From assembly GCF_006715485.1 (NCBI RefSeq), contig NZ_VFNH01000003.1, positions 434,001 to 498,000 on the forward strand: a stretch of 64,000 nucleotides of DNA. Direction: 5' to 3'. The position numbers were made by a program, and so were the translations under genes. Below, piece after piece: positions 27,345-34,952 of the stretch. Source of the stretch: Herbaspirillum sp. SJZ107 (GTDB lineage: Bacteria > Pseudomonadota > Gammaproteobacteria > Burkholderiales > Burkholderiaceae_D). Below the pieces are notes generated by a model that made no database searches, was not told the DNA's origin, and saw nothing but the letters and a program-made list of their open reading frames with translations. Positions within the stretch are counted from its first letter, which is position 1. Each line of letters starts with the position of its first letter.

Positions 27345-29348
27345 TCACTGCGCCAGCGCGATCCCGCCGGCGAGCGTCCACGCCTGCGCGTGGCCGGCGC
27401 GGCGCAGGGCCAGCGCGGCGCGGGCGCTGCGGTTGCCGCTGCGGCACACGAACACCAGCGGCCGTTCGGGCGTGGCCAGCAGGTATGCCAGGTGCTCGGC
27501 CAGGCGCGACAGCGGCAGGTTGAGCGCGCTGCGGCCATGCAGTGCGCATGCGCCGGCGTCGGCTTCCGGCTGTTCGCGCACGTCGACCAGCAAGGCATCG
27601 GCGTGGGTTTTCAAAAAGGCCGCCAGTTCCGCCGGCGCCAGCTGCGCGGTGGCGCCCTCGGCGGTGGTGGCGGCCCCGGTGCGGAATGCCTGGCCGTCGA
27701 GATCGACGCCATGGCACAGCAAGGCCGCAGGCCGCGGCAGATTGTCGGTATCGCCGGTAAAGGCGATACAGCCGCCGTCGGCCGCCTCCAGCAGGTAAGC
27801 CATGCGCGTGCCGCTCGACGCCAGGCGCGCCAGCACCCGGCCACCGATCGCGATCGCGGCTTCGCTGTCCGGCCAGCCCAGCGGCCCGGGATCGGCCGGT
27901 GCCTGTCCCAGCGCCGCACGCAGGGCCGCACGGGCCGTCGCCCCCTCCGCATCGGCGCCGGTCCCCAGCACCGCCGCCACGCGCAGGCCGCGCGCGCCAA
28001 CCAGGGCCGCGATGCGCGGCGCCAGCGCCAGCGGCGGATCGATCGCCACGCCGACGCCGGCATCGAGGTCGAAGGCGATCCAGCCGTGGCGGCCTTCGGC
28101 GCTCACCTGCAGCAGGCCGTGCGCGGCGCCGCTCAAGGGTGACGGCGCCAGCAGCGGCGCGCGCAGCGCCTGGCCGCAGCGGCGGATGCGCGCACAGGCT
28201 TCGTCGATGAAATCGTCGCCGGCCGTCGGACCGAACGACAGGCGCACGGCGCCGCTGCTGCGCCACAGCGGCAAGCCCATCGCCGCCAGCACGTAGCTGG
28301 GCGCGGCCTTGGCCGCCGAGCAGGCCGACCCCGCACTGACGCGCAGGCCGGCGGCATCGAACAGGTCGAGCAGGTCTTTCGACGCCAGGCCCGGCACCGC
28401 GAAGTTCAGCGTGGTCGGCAGCGCCTGCGCCAGCGGCGCGTTGAACACGATGCCGGGGAAGGCGTCAAGCAGCGCCGCTGCCAGCCGGTCGCGCATGGCC
28501 GCCATCCCGGCGTGGCTGCGGAAGGCCGTGCCCTGCTCCAGTTCGGCCAGCACCGCGCCCAGCGCGGCGATGCCGGCCATGTTCTCGGTGCCGGAACGCT
28601 GCCCGGCTTCCTGGCCGCCGCCGATCATCAGCGGCGTGTAGGGCGCGCCGTCGCGTACGTACAGCATGCCGATGCCCTTCGGCGCATACAGCTTGTGGCC
28701 GGAGAACGGTGCGTAGTCGATGCGGGTCGCGGCCAGGTCGAGCGGCAGCTTGCCGAGCGCCTGCACGCAGTCGACCATCCAGTAGGCGCGCGGCCCTTGT
28801 TCGCGCAGCGTGCGTGCGATGCCGTCCAGGTCGGAGATGACGCCGGTCTCGTTGTTGGCCGCCATCGTGCATACCAGGGCCGCGCGTGGCGCCAGTTCGC
28901 GCAGGATGTCGAGGCGGTGGCGGCCATCGGCATCGACCGGCAGCGCCTGCAGGGTCAAGCCGGTGCCGAGCAGGCGGTTCCAGTGCGCCAGGCTTTCCGA
29001 CACGGCCTTGTGCTCGGTGGCGCCATACACCAGCAGGTCGCCGCAGGTATCGCCTGCAGCCAGGCGTTCGCGGATCGCGCACAGCGCCGACAGCACGGCG
29101 GTCTGGATGCCCTCGGTGGCGCCGCTGGTGAACAGCACCCGGCCCGGCCCTGCTTTCATCACGCGGCGCGCCCTTGCGCGGGTGTCGTCGAGGATCTGTT
29201 TGGCGCGCAGTCCAGCCGCATGGCTGCTGCTGGGATTACCGAAGCGGCCGCCCATGGCATCCAGCGCGGCCGCGATGGCGGCGGGCAGCACGGGCGAGGT
29301 GGCGTTGGCGTCGAGATAGAGTTCGTCAGCGTGGGAAAGGTGGCTCAT
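27345..29348 (-). CDS. Cysteine desulfurase fused to a degenerate MBL-like domain and rhodanese
   Basis: A 667-residue three-part protein. Residues 1-395 are an IscS/NifS-type PLP cysteine desulfurase: TEHK (H113 stacking), SGHK with PLP lysine K219, GGGQEAGQRSGTEN (243-256), the catalytic cysteine loop GSACSA with C343, and RLSFG. Residues about 408-575 resemble an ETHE1-type persulfide dioxygenase (VAIDPPLALAPRIAAL, TGDTDNLP at 531-538), but the HxHxDH metal motif is replaced by GTGADAEG (462-469). Residues 575-667 are a rhodanese domain with loop CRSGNRS, catalytic C635. A persulfide made on C343 could thus pass to C635 in one chain. The ATG at 29348 fits the family N-terminus, but no Shine-Dalgarno is seen. 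It is divergent from an Lrp-type regulator. Confidence 0.85.
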   Translation of the reverse strand: MSHLSHADELYLDANATSPVLPAAIAAALDAMGGRFGNPSSSHAAGLRAKQILDDTRARARRVMKAGPGRVLFTSGATEGIQTAVLSALCAIRERLAAGDTCGDLLVYGATEHKAVSESLAHWNRLLGTGLTLQALPVDADGRHRLDILRELAPRAALVCTMAANNETGVISDLDGIARTLREQGPRAYWMVDCVQALGKLPLDLAATRIDYAPFSGHKLYAPKGIGMLYVRDGAPYTPLMIGGGQEAGQRSGTENMAGIAALGAVLAELEQGTAFRSHAGMAAMRDRLAAALLDAFPGIVFNAPLAQALPTTLNFAVPGLASKDLLDLFDAAGLRVSAGSACSAAKAAPSYVLAAMGLPLWRSSGAVRLSFGPTAGDDFIDEACARIRRCGQALRAPLLAPSPLSGAAHGLLQVSAEGRHGWIAFDLDAGVGVAIDPPLALAPRIAALVGARGLRVAAVLGTGADAEGATARAALRAALGQAPADPGPLGWPDSEAAIAIGGRVLARLASSGTRMAYLLEAADGGCIAFTGDTDNLPRPAALLCHGVDLDGQAFRTGAATTAEGATAQLAPAELAAFLKTHADALLVDVREQPEADAGACALHGRSALNLPLSRLAEHLAYLLATPERPLVFVCRSGNRSARAALALRRAGHAQAWTLAGGIALAQ

Positions 29349-29393
29349 GAAATAATTGCCAAAAGTCCAAAAATAATCGTGCGCGAGTGGCGC

Positions 29394-29409
29394 CATATTG
29401 AGTAATATG
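29394..29409. promoter_or_regulatory. AT-rich palindrome in the desulfurase/Lrp divergent promoter
   Basis: CATATT-GAGT-AATATG has perfect 6-bp arms, 46 bp upstream of the desulfurase start on the minus strand. Its size and AT-richness suit an Lrp/AsnC operator. Confidence 0.45.
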
Positions 29410-29465
29410 TTACGGACTCATGCAGGATAAGATGTACTAAAATCTCATCAGTTTTGCCAGCCTCA

Positions 29466-29481
29466 CAGAACAATTATTCTC
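29466..29481. promoter_or_regulatory. Lrp-like box before the Lrp/AsnC gene
   Basis: CAGAACAATTATTCTC resembles the Escherichia coli Lrp consensus YAGHAWATTWTDCTR apart from one inserted base. It lies 19 bp upstream of the regulator ATG, a good position for autorepression. The regulator itself has an AGGA ribosome binding site 7 nt before its start. Confidence 0.4.
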
Positions 29482-29500
29482 ATACCGGCAGGAAAATAAA

Positions 29501-29986
29501 ATGAACTCACTCGACAAATACGATTGCGCCATCCTCGCGGCGCTGCAGGCGGATGCCACCCTGTCGATTTCCGGGCTGAGCGAGAAGGTCGGGCTGTCCA
29601 GCACCCCCTGCTGGAAGCGGGTCAAGCGCCTGGAAGAAGAGGGGTATATCGAGAGCCGGGTCAGCATCGTCAACCGCAACAAGGTGGGTCTGCCGGTGAC
29701 GGTGTTCGTCAGCGTGCGCACTGTCGAACACGACGAAAAATGGCTGGAGCGCTTCGCCGCGGCCGTGATTGCCCTGCCCGAAGTGCTCGAATTCCACCGC
29801 ATGAGCGGCGACGTCGACTACCTGCTGAAGGTGGTCACCACCGACATCGGCGGCTACGACCGCTTTTATAAAAAGCTGATCAAGACCGCGCAGCTGTCCG
29901 GCGTCTCGTCGGCGTTCTCGATGGAGCAGATCAAGTACACCACCGCGCTGCCGCTGGACCTGATCTCGCACGGCCTGCCGGCCTGA
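29501..29986 (+). CDS. Lrp/AsnC-family transcriptional regulator
   Basis: A 161-residue regulator of standard Lrp length. The N-terminal winged helix-turn-helix (about residues 5-60) includes LSISGLSEKVGLSSTPCWKRVKRLEEEGYI, and the RAM effector domain (about 67-145) includes VFVSVRTVEHDEKW and HRMSGDVDYLLKVV. RAM domains bind amino acids. It is divergent from the cysteine desulfurase fusion with a 152-bp shared promoter region. This parallels the arrangement of cysteine-responsive Lrp members such as CyuR/DecR with their desulfhydrase gene. I infer, but cannot show, that cysteine or another sulfur amino acid is the ligand and the fusion gene the target. Confidence 0.9.
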   Translation: MNSLDKYDCAILAALQADATLSISGLSEKVGLSSTPCWKRVKRLEEEGYIESRVSIVNRNKVGLPVTVFVSVRTVEHDEKWLERFAAAVIALPEVLEFHRMSGDVDYLLKVVTTDIGGYDRFYKKLIKTAQLSGVSSAFSMEQIKYTTALPLDLISHGLPA

Positions 29987-30053
29987 TGCCGCGGCCAGCG
30001 CGAATCGTGCGATGATGGCGCCCGTCGGAATCTAGAACGGAGATGCGTCAAGA

Positions 30054-31184
30054 ATGAAAATCGCTTCACTCGCACTGGCCGCAACGCTGCTGGCCACTGC
30101 TTCCCATGGCGCCCTGGCCCAGGACCAGCCCGTGCGCATCGGCCTCAGCGGCCCGCTGACCGGCGCCAACGCATTTGCCGGCAAGGACAACGAGAACGGC
30201 GTGCGCCTCGCGCTCGAGGAACTCAACGCCCGCAAGATCAAGGCCGGCGGCAAGACCCTGCGTTTCGAACTGATGTCCGAGGATGACCAGGGCGACCCGA
30301 AATCCGGCGTCAACGTGGCCCAGAAGTTCGCCGACGCCGGCGTCAAGTTCGTGCTCGGCCCCTACAACTCGGGCGTGGCGATTCCGGCCTCGCGCGTCTA
30401 CCACGATGCCGGCATCCTGATGTCGACCGTCGGCACCAGCCCCAAGATCACGCAGGCGCGCTATCCGAACGTGTTCCGCATCGTGGCCAGCGACACCCAG
30501 GTCGGCGCCTCGATGGCCTCGTACGCGGCCAAGGCGCTCAAGATCAGGACGGTCGGCGTGATCGACGACCGCACCGCCTTCGGCCAAGGCATCGCCGACG
30601 AATTCGCACGTCAGGCACGCGCTTCCGGCCTCACCGTCGCCGGCCGCGAATTCACCAACGACAAGGCGAGCGACTTCGCCTCGATCCTGACCTCGTTCCG
30701 CACCAAGAAGGTCGACGCCATCTTCTTCGGCGGCTACGCCCCGCAGGGCGCGCCGATGGCACGCCAGATGAAGCAGCTCGGCATGGCGAACGTGCGCCTG
30801 CTCGGCGGCGACACCCTGTGCAGCCCCGAGATGGCCAAGCTAGGCGGCGACGCGGTCGGCGCCAACGTACTGTGCGCCCAGGCCGGCGCCATGCTCGACA
30901 AGCAGGCCGGCGGCCCGGCCTTCAAGACCCGCTACAAGGGGCGCTTCGGGCGCGAGCCGGACGTGTACGCGCCGGCCTTCTACGACCAGACCATGTTCAT
31001 CGCCAAGGCGATCCAGGATGCGAACAGCGTCGACGCCGGCGCGGTCGGCAAGGTCCTGCACAGCGCCAGCTACACGGGCGTGGCCGGCACCTACGGCTAC
31101 GATGCCAGCGGCAACCTGAAACAGACCGCGGTCACGGTGTACACCTTCAAGGGTGGCCAGCTGGCGCCGCTGGCAAACTACTGA
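30054..31184 (+). CDS. Branched-chain amino acid-type ABC substrate-binding protein (LivK-like)
   Basis: A 376-residue periplasmic binding protein of type I fold. Signal peptide MKIASLALAATLLATASHGALAQ is followed by the LivJ/LivK-type start QPVRIGLSGPLTGANAFAGKDNENG, the conserved NVAQKFADAGVKFVLGPYNSG and VGVIDDRTAFGQG segments, and a C-terminal TYGYDASGNLKQTAVTVY. It should capture an amino acid or related ligand for a LIV-type ABC importer, but no permease or ATPase genes are adjacent. It is an orphan here and may feed a transporter encoded elsewhere. A GGAG lies 11 nt before the ATG. A strong terminator follows the gene. Confidence 0.88.
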   Translation: MKIASLALAATLLATASHGALAQDQPVRIGLSGPLTGANAFAGKDNENGVRLALEELNARKIKAGGKTLRFELMSEDDQGDPKSGVNVAQKFADAGVKFVLGPYNSGVAIPASRVYHDAGILMSTVGTSPKITQARYPNVFRIVASDTQVGASMASYAAKALKIRTVGVIDDRTAFGQGIADEFARQARASGLTVAGREFTNDKASDFASILTSFRTKKVDAIFFGGYAPQGAPMARQMKQLGMANVRLLGGDTLCSPEMAKLGGDAVGANVLCAQAGAMLDKQAGGPAFKTRYKGRFGREPDVYAPAFYDQTMFIAKAIQDANSVDAGAVGKVLHSASYTGVAGTYGYDASGNLKQTAVTVYTFKGGQLAPLANY

Positions 31185-31208
31185 TTTTCCAGTAAAGACT
31201 GGGCGACG

Positions 31209-31245
31209 GGCGGTGCAAGGGTTATCCTTGTGCCGCCTTATTTTT
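31209..31245 (+). terminator. Rho-independent terminator after the LivK-like gene
   Basis: A 12-bp stem GGCGGTGCAAGG / CCTTGTGCCGCC (two G-U wobbles) with a GTTAT loop, followed by TTATTTTT. It ends 20 bp before the next start codon, so it may also attenuate the DUF885 gene. Confidence 0.8.
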
Positions 31246-31264
31246 CCCACCAAGCAGATCACCT

Positions 31265-33073
31265 ATGAAGAACTTCCTGAAGCTGGGCGCGATCGCCGCC
31301 GCCTGCCTCATCGCCTGCGCGCCCGCCGGCGCCGTCCAGACCAGCGCCAAGCCGGCCGGCGCCAGCACTGCCGCCAGCCCCGCATCGAAGCAACTGGCCA
31401 AGCTGGGCGACGACTACTGGAACGCGCAAGCGCGCTTCGATCCCGTCATGGCCGGCGAAGCGGGCGACCCGCGCTTCCCCGACCAGATCGGCATGTCGAT
31501 CGCACCCGACATGCGCGCGCGCCAGTTCGCGCTGTACAAGGACATGCTGAAGCGCCTGCACGCGATCCGCCGCGACCGCCTGGCGCAGCGCGACCAGACC
31601 AGCTACGACATCCTCGACTTCGACCTGCGCACCACGCTGCGCATGGAAGCCTTCCCCGAGCACCTGCTGCCGCTGAACCAGATGGACGCGATGCCGGTGA
31701 CGCTGGCGAACTACTCCAGCGGCCAGGGCGCGCAGCCGCTGGCGACCGTCAAGGATTACCAGGCTTACCTGAGCCGCCTGAACCAGCTCACGCCCTGGAT
31801 CGACCAGGCCATCGCCAACATGCGCGAGGGGATGAAGCGTGGCGTCGTGCTGCAGAAGGCGGTCATGGTCTCGGCCCTGCCCCAGTTCAAGCAGCTGGTC
31901 GCGGCCAAGGCCGAGGACAGCATTTATTACGCGCCGGTAAAGCACTTCCCATCGACCTTCTCGGACGCCGACAAGAAGAAGCTGGCCGACGCCTACCGTG
32001 CCACCATCGACGGCAAGCTGAACGCGGCGCTGGCGCGCCTGTCGGCCTTCCTCGAGACCGAATACCTGCCGGCCTGCCGCACCAGCACCGGCTGGAGCGC
32101 GCTTCCCCAGGGCATGGACTGGTACCTGGCGCGCGTCGCCAGCCAGACCACCACCGACCTGCAGCCGGAACAGATCCACCAGATGGGCCTGAAGGAAGTG
32201 GCGCGCATCCAGGGCGAATACGCGCGCATCGGCCCGCAGATGGGTTATACGGGTGCGCCCAGCGGCCTGCCGACCTGGGTCGGCGAACAGGCCAAGTACA
32301 AGCCGTTCAAGACCGAAGCCGAGATCATCGCCGTCTACCGCAAGCTGAACGCCACCCTGAACACCAAGCTGCCGGCGCTGTTCTCGCTGCGGCCGAAGAC
32401 CCCGCTCGACATCCGCCTGGAACCGGAACTGACGCGCGCCACCGCGTCCGACCACTACACTCCGCCGGCCACCGACGGTTCGCGTCCGGGCGTGTTCTGG
32501 TCGGTCGTCAACGACCCGACCCAGTACGGCGACACCGGCATGGTCACGCTGTTCCTGCACGAAGGCCAGCCGGGCCACCACTTCCACATCGCGCTGACCC
32601 AGGAACTGGGCCTGCCGACCTTCCGCCAGTACTATTTTAATAATGCCTTTACCGAAGGCTGGGCGCTGTACGCCGAAACCCTGGGCAAGGAAATGGGCCT
32701 GTTCGACAAGCCGGAAGATTATTTCGGCCACCTGAACGACGAGATGCTGCGCGCGGTGCGCCTGGTGGTCGACACCGGCATGCATGCGAAGGGCTGGACC
32801 CGCGAGCAGTCGATCCAGTACATGCGCGACACCCTGGGCTATCCGGAATCGATCGCCCGCAGCGAGACCGAGCGCTACATGGCGTGGCCGGGCCAGGCGC
32901 TGGGCTACAAGATCGGTGCCTTGAAAATCCAGGAACTGCGCGCGCGCGCGCAGGCGGCGCTGGGCGACAAGTTCAGCCTGCCGGCGTTCCACGCCATCGT
33001 GCTGGGGGAAGGTACGCTGCCGCTGGCGCTGCTGGAGAAGAAGGTGGATCGGTGGATTGCCGAGTCCAAGTGA
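31265..33073 (+). CDS. DUF885-family putative lipoprotein metallohydrolase
   Basis: A 602-residue protein with an N-terminal lipobox LIAC (residues 15-18), so probably lipid-anchored at C18. It belongs to the DUF885 family, which has a gluzincin-like fold. The family metal motif is seen as FLHEGQPGHHFHIALTQE, with the downstream acidic segment NAFTEGWALYAETL. Members are thought to be zinc-dependent carboxypeptidase- or oligopeptidase-like enzymes, though few are characterised. Expression may depend on read-through of the preceding terminator, because only 20 bp separate the two and no promoter fits between. The Shine-Dalgarno is weak. A composite REP-like element follows the stop. Confidence 0.85.
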   Translation: MKNFLKLGAIAAACLIACAPAGAVQTSAKPAGASTAASPASKQLAKLGDDYWNAQARFDPVMAGEAGDPRFPDQIGMSIAPDMRARQFALYKDMLKRLHAIRRDRLAQRDQTSYDILDFDLRTTLRMEAFPEHLLPLNQMDAMPVTLANYSSGQGAQPLATVKDYQAYLSRLNQLTPWIDQAIANMREGMKRGVVLQKAVMVSALPQFKQLVAAKAEDSIYYAPVKHFPSTFSDADKKKLADAYRATIDGKLNAALARLSAFLETEYLPACRTSTGWSALPQGMDWYLARVASQTTTDLQPEQIHQMGLKEVARIQGEYARIGPQMGYTGAPSGLPTWVGEQAKYKPFKTEAEIIAVYRKLNATLNTKLPALFSLRPKTPLDIRLEPELTRATASDHYTPPATDGSRPGVFWSVVNDPTQYGDTGMVTLFLHEGQPGHHFHIALTQELGLPTFRQYYFNNAFTEGWALYAETLGKEMGLFDKPEDYFGHLNDEMLRAVRLVVDTGMHAKGWTREQSIQYMRDTLGYPESIARSETERYMAWPGQALGYKIGALKIQELRARAQAALGDKFSLPAFHAIVLGEGTLPLALLEKKVDRWIAESK

Positions 33074-33098
33074 TCAAGGAATAGTGGCGAAATATGCC

Positions 33099-33202
33099 AA
33101 CGTCGTCCCCGCGAAGGCGGGGACCCAAGTTCTGCCTGCGTTACGTCGGCGCGTAAAACTTGGGGGGATAGCGCAGCTATCCCCCTGCGCGGGAACGACG
33201 TT
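33099..33202. repeat. Composite REP-like element, copy B
   Basis: A 104-bp element with 15-bp terminal inverted repeats AACGTCGTCCCCGCG / CGCGGGAACGACGTT (one mismatch). It contains a CCCCGC-GAAG-GCGGGG hairpin at its left end and a perfect 9-bp hairpin GGGGGATAG / CTATCCCCC near its right. It fills the gap between two convergent genes. Confidence 0.8.
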
Positions 33203-33226
33203 CATGCGGAAACGCTTAAAGAGGCG

Positions 33227-34930
33227 TTATAACTTCTCCGGCGCCACGCGCCACACCAGCCCGCCCGCATCGTCCACCACCAGCAGCGCCCCATCCGCGG
33301 CCACCGTCACCGCCGCCGGCCGCCCCCACACATCGCGGTCGCTCAGCACCATGCCGGTCATGAAGTCCTGGTACTGCCCGGTCGGCACGCCGTTCTTCAT
33401 CATCACGCGAATCACCTTGTAGCCGGTGCGGATGCCGCGGTTCCACGAGCCGTGCAGGGCCAGGAAGATGTCGCCGTCGTACTCTTTCGGGAAAGCGTTT
33501 TTCGCACCCGCCGGGGCGTGGTACACCACCATGCCCAGCGGCGCCGAGTGGGCCTGGATCAGGGTGTCGGGCATGATCGCCTTGCCTTTCAAATCGGGGC
33601 GGATGCCCTTCAGGCGCGGGTCTTCGTGGTCGCCCAGGTAGTACCACGGCCAGCCATAGAAACCGCCCTGTTTTACGCGCGTGACGTAATCGGGCGGCAG
33701 GTTGTCGCCCAGTTCGTCGCGCTCGTTCACGCTGCAGTACAAATCGCCGGTATCCGGGTGCACCAGCATGCCGACGCAGTTGCGCAGGCCGTTGGCGAAG
33801 TTGCGGCGGTTCTTGCCGTCGGGGTCGAAGGCCAGCACCGTGGCGCGGTCGGTCTCTTCGGCCCAGGCGCCGCCCAGGCCATGGCGTTTTTCCCACTCGG
33901 GCAAGGCGAGCGGCGGCTTGTTGCCGATGCCGGACGCGATGTTGGTGGCCGACCCGACCGACACGAACAGGGTCTTGTCGTCTTTTGAAAACGCCAGCGT
34001 GCGCGTGGTGTGGCCGCCGGTGGTGTCGCTCAGCTTGTCGACGATGGTTTCCGGCTCGCCCTTGGCCTTCAGGTCGCCCGGCGCATACGGGATGCGCACC
34101 ACCGAGTTCACGTTGGCCACGTACAGGTACTTCGGATTCGGGCCGGACGGCCACAGCGCCATGCCGTAGGGGCGCGACAGGCCGCTGGCGAACACGCTGG
34201 CGCTGTCGGCCTTGTCGCCGCCGCCCTTGGCGCGCAGGATCGTGATCTGGCCCTTGCCGGTGTCGGCCAGCAGGATGTCGCCGTTGGGCGCGCGCAGCGC
34301 CAGGCGTGCCTTGCCGCTATCCGCCGCGAAGGTGGTGACCTTGAAGCCTTTCGGCACCGCCGGCAGCGCGCCGTCCGGACGCGCCGCCACTTTCGGGCCG
34401 TTGCCGGCGCTCTCGCTGGCGAAAGGCTGTACCAGGCTGGCGACGGTGATATGGTGCAGGTCGCCCGGCTTGTCTTCGGTCCAGGCGCCGGCCTTGTCGC
34501 CGCCGGCCGCCTTCGGCGCGGCTGCCGTGGCGGCAGCGGCCACCTTGCCGTGTTGACCGGCCAGGTAATCGATCACGGCGGCGCGCTGTTTCGCGTCGGC
34601 GATCCCGATCGGCATCGCGGTGCCCGGCACGTCCTTGCTGGGGTCGCGCAGGAAGACGTCGAGTTCCTCCCTGGTCCAGGTCTTGCCGGCAGCGCCGGCC
34701 TTGGACAGCGCGTCGGTGTAGTTGAAGCCGGGGACGCCCGCCGCCTTGCGCCCGACCACGTTGAACAGGCCGGGGCCGGCGCGCGAGCCCATGCTTGCAT
34801 CCGCCGTGTGGCAGCTGGCGCAGTTGCGCTCGAAATAAGTCTGGCCAGCCGAGGGAGCGGCCGCGGCGGCGCCGGCGATGGCCAGCCAGCCGAAGGTGGC
34901 GGTCAGCGCCGCCGGAATCGTTTTATGCAT
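33227..34930 (-). CDS. Cytochrome c fused to PQQ-type sorbosone/glucose dehydrogenase
   Basis: A 567-residue periplasmic redox protein with a signal peptide (about 1-25). Residues 28-130 form a class I cytochrome c with heme motif CASCH (C37, C40, H41) and distal methionine in PGTAMPIG. After an Ala/Lys-rich linker (131-170) a six-bladed propeller of the L-sorbosone/soluble aldose dehydrogenase family follows, recognisable by SRPYGMALWPSG, GGHTTRTLAFSKD, NCVGMLVHPDTGDLYCSVNERD and GFYGWPWYYLG. Such enzymes oxidise sugars or aldehydes with PQQ and pass electrons to the attached heme. An AGGAGA ribosome binding site sits 22 bp after the carboxypeptidase stop. It is the last gene of a five-gene minus-strand run. 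The sugar substrate is unknown. Confidence 0.85.
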   Translation of the reverse strand: MHKTIPAALTATFGWLAIAGAAAAAPSAGQTYFERNCASCHTADASMGSRAGPGLFNVVGRKAAGVPGFNYTDALSKAGAAGKTWTREELDVFLRDPSKDVPGTAMPIGIADAKQRAAVIDYLAGQHGKVAAAATAAAPKAAGGDKAGAWTEDKPGDLHHITVASLVQPFASESAGNGPKVAARPDGALPAVPKGFKVTTFAADSGKARLALRAPNGDILLADTGKGQITILRAKGGGDKADSASVFASGLSRPYGMALWPSGPNPKYLYVANVNSVVRIPYAPGDLKAKGEPETIVDKLSDTTGGHTTRTLAFSKDDKTLFVSVGSATNIASGIGNKPPLALPEWEKRHGLGGAWAEETDRATVLAFDPDGKNRRNFANGLRNCVGMLVHPDTGDLYCSVNERDELGDNLPPDYVTRVKQGGFYGWPWYYLGDHEDPRLKGIRPDLKGKAIMPDTLIQAHSAPLGMVVYHAPAGAKNAFPKEYDGDIFLALHGSWNRGIRTGYKVIRVMMKNGVPTGQYQDFMTGMVLSDRDVWGRPAAVTVAADGALLVVDDAGGLVWRVAPEKL

Positions 34931-34952
34931 GTCTCCTCTTTCCTCTACAAGA

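Noticed and set aside
23230..27798. 1522-codon plus-strand open frame opposite the glucan synthase
   Set aside because: Low-complexity Arg/Ala/Gln/His-rich antisense shadow; the minus-strand synthase carries all conserved motifs.
29437..29802. 121-codon minus-strand open frame opposite the Lrp-type gene
   Set aside because: No family features, and it overlaps the regulator and its promoter; judged a shadow frame.
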